From assembly GCA_027600665.1 (NCBI GenBank), contig JADGJL010000132.1, forward strand, positions 1 to 38,318: a DNA stretch of 38,318 nt. Direction: 5' to 3'. The position numbers were made by a program, and so were the translations under genes. Under the pieces are notes generated by a model. That model ran no database searches. It was not told where the DNA came from and saw nothing but the letters and a program-made list of their open reading frames with translations. Source of the DNA: Irineochytrium annulatum (Eukaryota; Chytridiomycota; Chytridiomycetes; Chytridiales; Chytridiaceae). Below are positions 10,907 through 21,449 of this stretch, in pieces (positions within the stretch are counted from its first letter, which is position 1; every line of letters starts with the position of its first letter).

Positions 10907-13440
10907 ATGTCGTCGCGGCTGATGATGAACGAGAAGGCCTTCTCGCAGAGTGAGGGCGTAAGTCGATGCCGTGGCGTCAAGGAGGCCAAAATTAAGGCCC
11001 TGTACGGCCTCTCGAAGCTGGCGGACGAGGAGGGTGAGCTGTCTGTCGTCATGAATGCGACGGAGTAGTATGCTGATCCATTTTGATGTAGTTACCATAC
11101 ACCAGGCTCACTTGGAGGAAACATACAACGCGCTGAGGACGAAGGTGAAGGATGAGCGCGCCATCGACGGCCGGCAGCAGGCGGAGGCTGCGGACGTTGA
11201 GATTGCTGGGGAGAGGAAGCGCCAGCTAGTCACGTTGGTGGATAAGGTGACAGCGCTTAAGCTGCAGCTGAGGTTCCAGGTAACTATTCTTTTGAATTTT
11301 TTAGCCCCGACGTTTACCGCTGCTACAGGAGGAGCAGATTGACAAAGAGCTAGCTTTGGGTTCCAGCATTCGCCGGAAGAGGGAGGCCTTCCAAATTCGC
11401 CTGGAGCGATTAGAAGAACGTCATATGGCTGAGCGGTAAGGATTTCCATTGCTACACGAAAATAAATAGCCTAATTAAACACCACGCGTGACAGAAACGA
11501 GCTTATGATTGCCCAGAATCGTGTCCGTGGAACGATTGCTCACATCCGCGACATCGAGCTGAACTCGCAGAAGGATCAGCAAGTTGCCCGGAGGAAGAGA
11601 AAGGAAAATGAGATCCTAGCCCAACAAAGCAAGATGCAACAGCAGAAGGAGTTTGAGTTCCTCCGCGAGATGCAAATCGTTAGGATCAAGCACTTAAGCC
11701 AGATCAATGACATGGAGATTAACTTCGTCGACGAGATTGAGGGAATGGCCGCCTCGAACCGGCAGGAGGAGTTCGAGCTCGTAGCAAAGCAAACTGTTGC
11801 CGAGCAGCAGGCGTTCGACGACATCGAGAAGCAGAAGCGGTCCATCGACATCATTCAGCAGCAGGAGCGCCACAACACTATCCGCATCCAGGCCGCGAGG
11901 AATTTCAAGAAACAGGAAAAGATTGCTACGAAGCAGCAAAGGGCCGGAGTCAAGATGCGGGAGCGGGTAAGCGCGATACTCTTCAGCGCTATCAAAAGGT
12001 CGAACAGCCTGCTTACTATTTACCCTTCATCCAGACTGTCCTCGCCGAAAACCCGATTATTTTGGCTGAGCTTAGCGGAGACGAGGATGCGGGGCTCTCG
12101 GACACGGAGGGCGGGTCCTCCTACGGAGGCTCCCGGACGGACGGTAGCGACGACATGTCAGTTAGTGATGTGACCGAAGAGCTTGAGCGGAAGGGGAAGG
12201 AAGTCGATCTGGATCTTGACGGCGAGCACCACGAGGCGAGGGTGAACAGTCAAAGGAACAAGAGCATCTCGGGCGAATGTGGCTCCGCCGCGAGATCGGA
12301 GGCTGACAAGGTTCTAGAGTCGGTCATGGAGCAGGGTAAGGAAAAAGCTTCTGCCATACCACATTGCTAACGTTGCAAAGGCAAGGACCGCCTAAAGACG
12401 CTCCTGCAACACCACAAGAAGCTTCTCACGGACCTCCGTGCAGTGCACCGAAACAATATCGCGCAGAAGCAGCGCGAGCAGCGCCGAAAAATGTCGGAGG
12501 TGCGCAAGGAGCATGAGGAGGAGATTGAGGGCATCAAGACCGACCAAGCCCAGGCGATGAAGGAGCTCATCGGTATGCATACTTTTTATCTTGTCATCCA
12601 ACTTCATTGCTTTAACCGCACAACCAGCCACTCAGCAGCAGAGCGACGACATCCGCAAGGACTCTGACAGCTCCCAACGCCTCTTGGGCCTTATGCTCCC
12701 TTCTCACGTGATGGAAGAGATCGAGGCCGGCCGCACGCCGGAGCCCAAGTCCTACGATCGCGTGACACTATTCTTCACGGACCTCCTCGGCTTCAAAGAG
12801 CTCTCGGCCTCGAGCCGCGTGAGCCCCATCTCGATTCTTCACCTTCTGAACGCCGTATATTCCCGCTTTGACGCCATCGTCGCGCGGTATGACTGCCTGT
12901 ACAAGGTCGAGAGCGTGGCGGACACGTACATGATTGCCGCCGGGCTCGGGGATGAGATGACAGAGGCTGAGTTTAAGGCCGCCACCGTCGCGGCGGCCAA
13001 GTGCGCGCAGGCGATGATGGACGAGTTTGAGGAGATGGATCTCGGAGAGTTTGGGATCGAGGAGGGGAGGTTGGAGATGAGGGCAGGGATGCATACCGGT
13101 GCCATTCTCGCGGGCATCATCGGGACAAAGATGGGCAGGTTGGTTTGTGTGGGCTTGTTGCCTGTCTTTCCCTCATTGTTGCTTTTTAGGTACTGCCTCT
13201 TCGGCGACACCGTGAACACCTCAAGCCGCATGTGCACAACGTCCACGGGCTCGCACTTCCAGGTTTCGGAGGAAACAGCGACAATTCTTCGCGAAAATGA
13301 CGAGTTTAAGGTCTCCAAACGCGGCGAGGTGGATGTCAAGGTACTCTTTTCATTGTCGTCTTGACGTTTCTTTTGCGTACCAGCTAACTTAGAAATAGGG
13401 GAAAGGCAAGATGGTGACTTACTGGCTAGAAAAAAAGTAG
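10907..13440 (+). CDS. Coiled-coil class III nucleotidyl cyclase with guanylate-cyclase specificity residues
   Basis: Likely makes cGMP from GTP. Nine exons: 10907-11033, 11092-11279, 11329-11435, 11495-11966, 12035-12335, 12381-12572, 12628-13138, 13190-13340 and 13399-13440, sum 2091 nt, 696 residues. Residues about 45-298 and 395-462 are charged, heptad-rich coiled coil; 308-360 is an acidic, Ser/Gly-rich linker. A short LLGLMLPSHV motif (about 481-490), typical of the element before cyclase domains, leads into the catalytic domain (505-696). The two metal-binding aspartates are present (FFTDLLGF, Asp 514; VADTY, Asp 561), as are the transition-state Asn 642 and Arg 646 in GDTVNTSSRM. Glu 557 (KVES) and Cys 635 (RYCLFGD) are the residues that select guanine in known guanylyl cyclases. 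No membrane segment, rhodopsin, PAS or heme domain was seen, so it should be soluble and probably self-assembling. Confidence 0.9.
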
Positions 13441-13760
13441 TCAAGGATGATGGCCCATTTGTTTTGTTTAGGCAGCCACCGTAAATACAGTATGATTGCT
13501 GAGTGTGCAGTCCCCAATACTTTGATCTCGTGGGCACAAGGTTGCCTTCACCGGCTGCAAGGACATCCATGTAGTTAGCTACAGCTATATTTCGTTGCAA
13601 CGGTGAAACCGTATATTTGCTGTTTAGGTTGCGCGCTAATGCTATTGCATGATGCAGACACGGACCGTGTTTGCTAAACGTCACGAATGCGCCGGACTAT
13701 GAAGAGACAACGGTACCGCTCTGCATTTTAGGTAGCCTGCTTAAAGGTCGTCAGCTTTAA
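13441..13760. other. Intergenic, 3' of cyclase gene
   Basis: 320 bp of AT-rich sequence after the cyclase stop codon; nothing recognised. Confidence 0.5.
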
Positions 13761-14123
13761 CTAATTTTTGGCGATATAGAATAATCCGTGTTCGAAGTTG
13801 GTATGGCGTCCGTTGACAGCCTTTAACGCTGAGTTCCGGCATAAGCTCCTAGTATTTGTTGCAAAAGCTGCTGTAAAGCCCGCATCATCTCCGTCCATCC
13901 CGATCGAACCCAAAGCAAGCACTTTCTCATCACCAATATTCGTCTTGAATCCTGCATCATCTCCCACCATCAGCAGACGATCGAAACCAAGAGCTTTCCC
14001 AACGAAATCACCCCCTTCCCTACCGATTACAATCCTGGGCAAGTTGCCTCCCATCGCGAAGCGAGCCATGGGTCTTCGAATCCGCCAGCCATTGCTAAAC
14101 GCTGCTCGCCGCGCCGAAGACAA
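13761..14123 (-). CDS. Doubtful hypothetical ORF with an internal duplication
   Basis: An open frame of 120 residues in the 1.3-kb gap between the cyclase and ERV2-like genes. It repeats a short block: VGDDAGFKTNIGDE and, 20 residues on, DGDDAGFTAAFAT; the DNA at about 13875-13915 and 13945-13985 is correspondingly similar (both contain GCATCATCTCC on the plus strand). No family was recognised, and third-position composition is less G/C-biased than in the sure genes. It may be non-coding. Confidence 0.22.
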   Translation of the reverse strand: MSSARRAAFSNGWRIRRPMARFAMGGNLPRIVIGREGGDFVGKALGFDRLLMVGDDAGFKTNIGDEKVLALGSIGMDGDDAGFTAAFATNTRSLCRNSALKAVNGRHTNFEHGLFYIAKN

Positions 14124-14727
14124 AAGCGGACTGGGAACCTGATGATGGTTTAAATAGGCACGGTGATTTACTCGCGCCTGTGCAGACGCTGGAGGGCATC
14201 AGCTTGGTGTCGTCTCGATCAACATCAGCCCGACGAGTCAACGCTCGTCCAAATCCTCCTCTTACAGTGGCAACAGGTGGAGGGCATCCATTGCTCGTTA
14301 CCTTTTGGAGAGCCTTCACAAATCGAAATCGTGGTTGCCATCTTTCCACTCCAGCAGTGGTGCTGCGCCCTTCAAGCCACCTCGATCGTCACGATCGCCC
14401 AGGTTCGCGATAGGAGACTTGCTGGTCGCGAGCAAGGCGCCATAGCCTTCGCGATCACCGCAGAGGCTCGGACAGCGGGCATCCTGGTCTGAATCTTTAC
14501 ACGGCGCGTCAATGCCGCGGTTAACGATTATGGTAAGAGCACTGGTGCTGGAGTGGCGAAGAACCTAACTGAACGCAGTGATTTTTAGTAGCTTTCAGGA
14601 AGGATTCGAGGCGGGCCTGCATCGCAGCCGGGTCGGATTCGTCCCAATTCGGAAGGTGTATTCATTACCGCGAGAGACTTTAATTGGAAATTCAAGCCAC
14701 TACCTCGTCCTCAGCAGTCATCTGGTG
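14124..14727. other. Region upstream of the ERV2-like gene
   Basis: Contains a TTTAAATA element near 14149-14156 but far from the ERV2-like start codon. No gene recognised. An open frame runs in from 14578 in phase with the ERV2-like start, but its 50 residues have no family match, so I treat it as 5' leader. Confidence 0.45.
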
Positions 14728-15538
14728 ATGGCGAAGAGCAAACCCCTCCTTATCGGCGTGATAGCCGCCGTGGTCGTCCTCCTGGTCCTCTCCGTCCTCT
14801 CCACGGCCAAGCTCGGGACCGGCGTCTCGGACCTGGGCTCGTTCCCGGTCGATACGTCCTACAAGGTCGACGTCGCACCTGGCGGTGGCCTGGATGTGAA
14901 CGTCGGGGCCGCCGCTGGGAAGCACGCCGTGGTCCCTGTTGGTGCTGGAGCGGGTGGGAGGCTGAAGGGGAGTGGAGGGCTGAGGAAGCCTGCGACGCCG
15001 ATGATGAGCAAGATGGGGAATGAGACTTTGAAGTGAGCTACGCCTACTCCGATACAACATGTACAGCGCTGCTCACGGTGTGCATTATGCTTGTAAAGGG
15101 CGGAGCTTGGCCGGGCATCTTGGCGACTCCTTCATACCATGGCTGGCAAGTTCCCGCTCGAACCTACTCCCGAGCAACAAGGAACCCTCCTTGACTTCAT
15201 CTATCTCTTCGCGGAGCTCTACCCTTGCGGTGAATGGTTGGATCCACATGTTTTGTCAGCTCTTGACACCTGACACTAAATTTCTTTCGTGTAATAGCGC
15301 CCGGCATTTCCAGTTAGTCCTCGAGGATCACCCACCCGTCGCCAAGAATCGCGAGACCATCTCCCAGTGGGCCTGCGAGGTTCACAACGTCGTCAATAAA
15401 CGGCTCAAGAAGCCTGAATTCGACTGCAAGACGGTTTTGGAGGCCTATAAGTGCGGCTGCGCGGAGGATATGTTCAACTCAACCACAATAGCGAGCGGTG
15501 GATTGGAGGCGGTGGAGAAGCCCGCGCCTGTGGCTTAG
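14728..15538 (+). CDS. ERV2-like FAD-linked sulfhydryl oxidase
   Basis: Makes disulfide bonds using FAD and oxygen; an N-terminal signal anchor points to the endoplasmic reticulum lumen. Three exons: 14728-15032, 15099-15236 and 15298-15538, sum 684 nt, 227 residues. Residues 7-25 are a single hydrophobic segment, then a Gly-rich linker to about 100. The Erv/ALR domain starts KAELGRASWRLLHTMAG and continues to the active-site YPCGEC (Cys 145 and 148), whose second Cys codon is split by an intron. The FAD-binding WACEVHNVVN (172-181) and the structural FDC (Cys 191) follow. The C-terminus has Cys-Gly-Cys at 200-202, as in yeast Erv2, whose CGC tail shuttles electrons; Erv1/ALR instead has its shuttle cysteines at the N-terminus. 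I chose Met at 14728 because it directly precedes the anchor. Confidence 0.9.
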
Positions 15539-15900
15539 GCGCAGTGATGGGGCTTCTACGTACTCATACATTTCTGCCAGGTTTCTTGGCTATGCGATGG
15601 TTTGTTGCCGAATGCTTTTCTAATACACTATCTCTTTTGCGTCAAAGGAAGAAAATGCCAATAGGCAGGTTGTTTTTAAACATATCCTGCGATGCAACGC
15701 ACCTACAACGAAACCCCTGCACATAATACATGAGAATTCACTAATTGGTTTGGCAGAGGTTATAAAAGTGCTGCGAGCACAAGGATGAGGTCCCCAAGCC
15801 TGCATGTTCGACCGTCGGGCCCCGACCTTAATGATATCGCGTGCTGATTAAGAATGCGGTATGTATCAATACAAAAGTTGTATTTCAGGTAAATGCAGAA
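15539..15900. other. Convergent 3' spacer between ERV2-like and Nudix genes
   Basis: 362 bp, AT-rich, holding both 3' UTRs; no RNA gene or ORF recognised. Confidence 0.5.
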
Positions 15901-16872
15901 TCAAAAGCTAGGTCCAGCAAACGGGAAACGTCGCCTAAGGTCCGTCGTAACCTCCGTAAAATGAGGTTCATTTAACGGCGTCAGCACGCCGTGCCGCACA
16001 AGAAAGTCCACAATGACGAGACCTGCCTCAGGTGTGAACTCAAGTTTCTTAACTCTGTCAGCAGCCTAGAGTAAAACAAGTCAGGACATAGTTTCTTCCC
16101 TGCAACAAACCTCGTCGAGGGATATTGCCATGAACCCCTGAACTTCTCCATCCTGGCACACGGGCTTCCACGTTGGAGGCAACTCGAGGTCGAAGACATA
16201 CTCCAAATTCGGGAGTAGTCCTCTCGACGCCGAGTCGATCCAATAAGAAATGCACCCCGCAGTCTTCATCGCCCCGAGGTCCGACTCTATCAAGCCTGCC
16301 TCCTCAAAACACTCCTTCCGCATGCATGTCACCGGATCACATCCATGCGGCAACCCACCCCCCACTAGGTTATCCAACATGCCCGGGTATGTCTGCTTCG
16401 TGGCGCTCCGTCGCGAGACCCACATCATCACTTCCCCGCGCTCGTTCCGGTAATATCCATTTAAATGGCAACCGTACCCACGCATCCCAAGGAGACCCGC
16501 CGCGGCCCGCTCCACCTCCATCAGCACCTCCCCCGCGCGCCCCCACACCGAATACCGCTCCGAGCGCCATCCTTTCAGGCACGAGAACAGTTCGCGATCC
16601 CTCCATTCGCGCAGTACAAGCTCCACTGCCTCCGTGCGCAAGCTGCTGTCGGTCAGCGACGCGTTGAGGTCGATCCGCGGCTTCTCCGAATCCGGGCTGA
16701 CGGAGAAAACCTGCGGGTGTTTCTCGAGATGCGGGATGACGTCGAAACGGACAAGGCCAACCATTGCCGGGCCGATGTAGAGGGGCAGGCCGTTGACCCG
16801 CGAGGGCGTGTCTAGGGCCTGGCGCTCGAGCTCGGGCGTGAAGACGTCGTTGGCGCGGAGGACTGCAAGCAT
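15901..16872 (-). CDS. Nudix hydrolase with DUF4743-type N-terminus (plant NUDX20/24 and fungal Tnr3-domain relative)
   Basis: Two exons, 16872-16111 and 16065-15901, sum 927 nt, 308 residues. The N-terminal half (VNGLPLYIGPAMVGLVRFDV, RIDLNAS, WRSERYSVWG) is the DUF4743 domain. The Nudix part has MWVSRRSATKQTYPGMLDNL followed by the box GGLPHGCDPVTCMRKECFEE. The box has Lys where the general Nudix motif has Arg and lacks its first Glu, as is usual in this subfamily. The C-terminus VIVDFLVRHGVLTP, gained by splicing, also fits. Relatives act on thiamine-diphosphate derivatives or other nucleoside diphosphates; the substrate here is unknown. Its start codon is only 37 bp from that of the divergent U1-C gene. 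Confidence 0.9.
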
Positions 16873-16909
16873 TTTCCCTGCCTGACAACCTCGACACCAC
16901 CGCGACGTG
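16873..16909. promoter_or_regulatory. Minimal 37-bp divergent intergenic region, Nudix / U1-C
   Basis: Only 37 bp separate the two start codons on opposite strands. Transcription must start within this gap or inside the opposite gene, so the two 5' UTRs may overlap. No TATA box is present. Confidence 0.6.
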
Positions 16910-18201
16910 ATGCCGAAGTATTATTGCGGTGAGTAGGGCAGCTCTTCAGGCGATCTAATGATTCGTGTCGTGTTCAGATTACTGCGATATCTTCCTTACG
17001 CATGGTGAGCCTGACTGCCCCGCTTCGCGATGCTCGTTGCTTACATGTTTCTCAGACTCGCCGTCAGTACGGAAGGCCCACAACAGCGGATGGAAGCATC
17101 GGATGCATGTGCAGAATTACTACTCAGGTATTGTCGGTTAAAATTGTGCGATCCATGACAGCGTTATTCTTATTTGAATGACAGCGCTTGGGCAGGATAA
17201 GGTACAAGATGTCATTGACCAAATAACGAAGGCCTACGAAGGAAAAACTGGACTCCCGGGTATTAATAGCAGCATCTCTTCCTCCCCATCTTTCGCCTTT
17301 TCTCCTCCTTTGTTCTTTCTTCTTTCTGGCTCAATCTTCAGTCCTTTTTTTTTTTACTGTTCGCTGTTGAAGTGCTCCTTTTTGCCTCTGTCTGTCATTT
17401 CCAATTCTGGGTGAGTTGGTGAGTTGGATAAACGGGTGAAGTATGCCACACCACGCCCAACCGCTCCAGACGGAAAGACGGGTTTAAGTAGCACGGTAAC
17501 GAGGAGGGTTATTAACCTCCAATTTGTTTCTCCGTAATCACGAAAGACTTTTATGGTACGGGTATGCCAGGAATGCCAGGAATGCCGGGAATGCCGGGAA
17601 TGCCTTTCCCACGTAAGCTTTCTTCCTCCCTTGCCGTTTTTTTCCGCATGCAGCTAATTACCTCTCTTTGTCAAGCGTTTATGATGCGCCCAGGTATGCC
17701 TCCGATGCCGGGTATGCCCGGTATGCCTCCAATGATGCCTGGTATGCCTCCGCGTCCGCCGTTTCCCGGAGCGCCGCCCTTCCCAATGCCCGGCATGCCC
17801 GGGATGCCGCCCGCTCGCCCGCCGTTTCCCTTCCCCTTCCCCCCTGGACCGCCGCCGCCCGGTTGGAGGCCGCCGCCTGGATTCCCTCTTCCGCCGAGGC
17901 CAGGGATGCCGCCGATGCCTGGGATGCCAGGAATGCCACCACCGGGAATGCCGCCACCGGGCTTTAGGCCGCCACCGGGGATGCCACCGCCAGGAATGCC
18001 ACCTCATGGGATGCCGGGGATGCCGCCTCACGGCATGAATGGGGCAAACGGAGGCGCGGAGGTAAAGGTAGAAACTGGTATGAAACGGCCGAACGATGGT
18101 GGAGAGGATGGTAAGAGCTTCAGGGTTTGTAGCTAACCTGTGCGTCTGCTAATTGTGTACATGAAGACCCGTTGATGAAGCGCGTGAAAGCCGAGGTTTG
18201 A
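16910..18201 (+). CDS. U1 small nuclear ribonucleoprotein C
   Basis: U1-C helps U1 snRNP recognise 5' splice sites. Seven exons: 16910-16928, 16978-17004, 17056-17127, 17185-17259, 17547-17612, 17676-18110 and 18167-18201, sum 729 nt, 242 residues. The start [20 protein letters not shown] is the U1-C matrin-type zinc finger with Cys 6, Cys 9, His 24 and His 30, followed by AHNSGWKHRMHVQNYY and the helix QDKVQDVIDQITKAYEG. The rest is a long Pro/Gly/Met-rich tail of MPG, MPP and PPG repeats (about residues 68-215) and a charged C-terminus ending KRVKAEV. Tails of this type are normal in the family, though this one is long. The 287-nt fourth intron is the longest and contains T-rich runs. The start of exon 5 is the least certain junction. 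Confidence 0.93.
17564..18040 (+). repeat. MPG/MPP-coding short tandem repeats
   Basis: Imperfect 9-nt-based repeats (units such as ATGCCAGGA, ATGCCGGGA, ATGCCTCCG) encode the Met-Pro-Gly and Met-Pro-Pro runs of the U1-C tail. The first four units at 17564-17599 are nearly perfect. An intron (17613-17675) interrupts the array. Confidence 0.8.
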
Positions 18202-18507
18202 TGTATGTACATGATGCCATCTGTTGACTTCACCGCTAAAAATAGTTCGTCATATGCCAGCAGCAGGTTGAGGGTCAAGTCAAACATTTACGCGTAACTG
18301 CGCTACGATTTCTTATGCTTCTTTTTCGAACTTATGTGCGTGTATTATCGGGTGACAATGTTTCGACAGCTGCAATAACGGACATGGGTCATGATTAAGT
18401 ACACTATGCTCTCCGTTTGAGAGTATGAAGATCCATGCAACCTCAAAAGGCGCGGCGGATCGGCGCCGCCAGATATTAGCCATGCCATGCATTTCCCCCC
18501 GGGCTGT
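18202..18507. other. Convergent 3' spacer, U1-C / GET1
   Basis: 306 bp between two convergent stop codons; no further gene seen. Confidence 0.5.
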
Positions 18508-19230
18508 TCATATTTGCACGGCGGATATCATTCGCTTAAACACGTTTTTGCAGGCGTAAAACCAGAACACCACGCTAATCGAACCTACATTGAAAAGTAA
18601 GCATTTATCACATTCGGCAAAGTCTACCGTGAGGAGCAAAAGGTAGTTTGACTATATGCGCAAACGGTCCAGTCCATTGAAGCGGAATGAAGAACATCGG
18701 CTCGTATGCGTAAGCGAACACGAGAATGACTTGCGAGAGGTACATGACCGCGCGCAAGCCCCATGATACCGAGCGCTCGAACGATGCGCGGTCGCCGGCT
18801 TCCTCCTTTGCTGTAAGATTTCAAGCAGCAATGCGAAGAGCCAATTTAGCATGACAGAATGACAAGCAGGAGATGCGTAAGGACAAAGATACTGACACAT
18901 CGCGTCCAAGTCTGCAAACAATTTGTCGTATTTCCGCCGTAGCTTCGCCCACTTTGCAAACTCATCCATTGCGCTCGTCCCGGCCATCTCATTCTTTACT
19001 TGAATGCATTCCGAACGAAGCCTTTTCAGCTTTGTTGACAGCGGTGACGCTATGACGCTCCGATACAGGCGGTATGTCTGGAATTAGATCAATTGATGCC
19101 CAACGGTGCAGGCTCGCAGTCAATTAAAAAAGCAGTATTGACTCACGCTCTCCCCAATGAGTTTGTATCCGACCAGCGAGAAGATCTCGAGCAGGATCGC
19201 GCAGAGGAAGACGGTTGTCAGCGGCTCCAT
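18508..19230 (-). CDS. GET1: GET1/WRB-like subunit of the tail-anchored protein insertase
   Basis: With GET2, Get1 forms the ER membrane receptor for Get3 and inserts tail-anchored proteins. Four exons: 19230-19147, 19077-18897, 18810-18628 and 18584-18508, sum 525 nt, 174 residues. The first membrane helix is TTVFLCAILLEIFSLVGYKL, then a basic cytosolic coiled coil (LKRLRSECIQVKNEMAGTSA, EFAKWAKLRRKYDKL) carrying the most conserved Get1 block. Next come SFERSVSWGLRAVMYLSQVI with the second membrane helix, and a third near SISVVFWFYAC. Length, order and topology fit Get1 (about 170-235 residues). The second intron uses GTCAGT. The start codon lies 78 bp from that of divergent CCT8. Confidence 0.88.
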
Positions 19231-19308
19231 TGGATTCGAGAAAAAGACGAGCAGTTGAATAAGTTCAATCAACGAAGTCCTGCCGCTCCACCCCTCTGAG
19301 ACCTCACC
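19231..19308. promoter_or_regulatory. Short 78-bp divergent promoter region, GET1 / CCT8
   Basis: The two start codons are 78 bp apart on opposite strands, so both promoters overlap. No TATA box is visible. Confidence 0.55.
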
Positions 19309-21449
19309 ATGGCGTTGAAGATCCCGAAGATTGGCCTCCCTCAGATGCTGAAGGATGGCTACAAGGTATGAAGCTGCTTTACGGACGCGGAAAACGCCGC
19401 CCTGAGAAGACGCTTGGCTAAAATGCTCCGCGCAGCACATGCAAGGCCTCGAGGAGGCCGTATATCGGAACATCGCGGCGACGAAGGAGCTATCGACGAT
19501 TACGAGGACGTCGCTCGGACCGAATGGTGAGACTACGCTGAACTTAGCGTGCATTTCGGCAGGACTGGTCATTTGTCATTAAGTTCATGAACTAATGCTT
19601 GCATTGCTGCCGTTTCAAAAAGGGCGGAATAAGATGGTCATCAACCATTTGGAGAAGCTGTTTGTGACAAACGACGCCGCGACGATTATCAAGGAGCTGG
19701 AGGTCGTACACCCAGCCGCGAAGCTGATGGTGATGGCGAGCCAGCAGCAGGAGGCGGAGGTGCGTTTTTTCGGTGTTTTGGGCAGTGCTAGAGAATTGTC
19801 ATGCTGATATATTGCGGTACCAGATGGGCGACCAGACTAACTTCGTCATCGTCTTCGCCGGGGAGCTCCTTCAACAGGCCGAATACCTGCTCCGGATGGG
19901 CTTGCACCCGAGCGAGGTCATTGAGGGGTTCGAAGTTGCGTCAAAGAAGGCAATGGAGATTCTGCAAAGTAGGTCTCCGAATGCCGATTCGCGTCCACTA
20001 ACGTTCCCAAAAGCTCTCGGCGTCGACACCGTATCCGACGGGTCAAAGAAGGAAGAGCTCCTGAAGGCCGTGCGATCTAGCATCGCTGCTAAGCAATACG
20101 GCTATGAAGACCTCCTCGGCGGTCTCGTTGCCGATGCCGCCCTCCAAGTGATGCCAAAGAACCCGACCCAGTTCAACGTCGACAGCGTCCGAGTCGTCAA
20201 GATCCTGGGCGGGTCCATCCACGACTCCCGCGTCGTGAAAGGCATGGTGTTTGGCCGTGAGCCCGAGTCCGTCATCCAACGCGCGACGTCGGCGAAGGTC
20301 GCCATCTTCACCTGCGCCATCGACGTGGCGCTGACGGAAACGAAGGGGACCGTGCTGATCCACAACGCGAGCGAGATGATGAACTTTAGCAAGGGGGAGG
20401 AGAAGAAGCTGGAGGATGCCATCAGGGAGATCGCTGACGCAGGCGTCAAGGTCGTGGTGTCGGGGAGCGGGATCGGGGATTTAGCGCTCCACTTCTTGAA
20501 CCGATACGGGCTCATGGTAGTGAAGGTATTGAGCAAGTTTGATTTGAGAAGGTTGTGCAGGGCTACGAGGGCTACGGCTTTGACGAGGCTGGTAGGTTAC
20601 GTGCTTTTCTGTGTTGGATTCCGTCTGATCTGAGGCCTTGTGACAAAAGGGTGTCCCTACTCCGGAGGAAATGGGCTGGTGCGAGTTCGTCGAGGCGGTC
20701 GAGATCGGTTCGGACAGGTGCACTGTGTTTCGGCAAGGTATTGATTGCATCCTATTCCTGTGTATGGAGACGTAATCCGCTGATGGCTATTCTAGAGGAG
20801 GAGTCGAGCAAGACGGCGACTATTGTCCTGCGCGGCGGCACTATGAACACTCTCGACGATCTTGAGCGCGCGGTCGACGACGGAGTCAACGTCATCAAGG
20901 CCGTTTGCAAGGACGGCCGCCTCCTCCCTGGTGCTGGCGCGACGGAGCTCGAGCTAGCCCGTCGGCTGCAGGCCGTCGGCGAGAAGACGCCGGGGCTCAA
21001 CCAATATGCCATCAAGAAGTTCGCGGAGGCCTTTGAGGTTGTCCCGCGGACGTTGGCGGAGAATGCTGGAATCGACGTAAGTGTGGGGAGGTTCTCGTCA
21101 AAGGCGTTTGGCTTACATCTTTCCGCGTACAGAGTACCGAAGTCCTCAGCAAACTGTACGCCGCCCACCAAGGCGACAAGACGAACATGGGTGTCGACAT
21201 CGAATCCGAGGATCACGGTATCCTTGACGCGAAGGAGCAGGGAATCTTCGACGTCTTGAGCGTTAAGCAGATGGCCATTAAGCTTGCCACCCACGCGGCG
21301 CTGACGGTCTTGAGCGTCGACCAGATTATTATGAGCAAGCAGGCTGGCGGGCCGAAGCCGAAGGAGGTAAGTTTGGAAAAGAGGTCATGTGTTTCTCATA
21401 GCTGACTCTTTTTTCATTTTCGCAGAACAAGGAGTGGGATGAGGATTAA
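19309..21449 (+). CDS. CCT8: T-complex protein 1 subunit theta (CCT8)
   Basis: One of eight subunits of the cytosolic chaperonin TRiC/CCT, which folds actin and tubulin. Nine exons: 19309-19365, 19436-19526, 19623-19759, 19824-19968, 20014-20591, 20650-20737, 20796-21076, 21133-21366 and 21426-21449, sum 1635 nt, 544 residues. Subunit-specific blocks are clear: PQMLKDGYK at the N-terminus, GLEEAVYRNIAATKEL, NKMVINHLEKLFVTNDAATI, DLRRLCRATRATAL, NQYAIKKFAEAFEVVPRTLA, and KQAGGPKPKE before the acidic end KEWDED. The ATPase loop reads GDQTNF where most subunits have GDGT, and the apical-side motif is GAGATE. These differences may lower ATP hydrolysis, as known for some CCT subunits. The fourth intron is 45 nt. 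Confidence 0.96.

Noticed and set aside
10958..10981. Possible 24-nt intron beginning GTAAGT in the first cyclase exon
   Set aside because: It is too short for splicing, and the frame is open and continuous through it.
14578..14727. 50-residue N-terminal extension of the ERV2-like protein
   Set aside because: It has no signal or family similarity, while the Met at 14728 directly begins the signal anchor.
17654..18031. Minus-strand frame rich in His, Arg and Trp
   Set aside because: It is the antisense shadow of the U1-C Pro/Gly/Met repeats.
19120..19572. 150-residue minus-strand frame over the CCT8 5' end
   Set aside because: Only its last 28 codons are real (GET1 exon 1); the rest is antisense to CCT8 exons.
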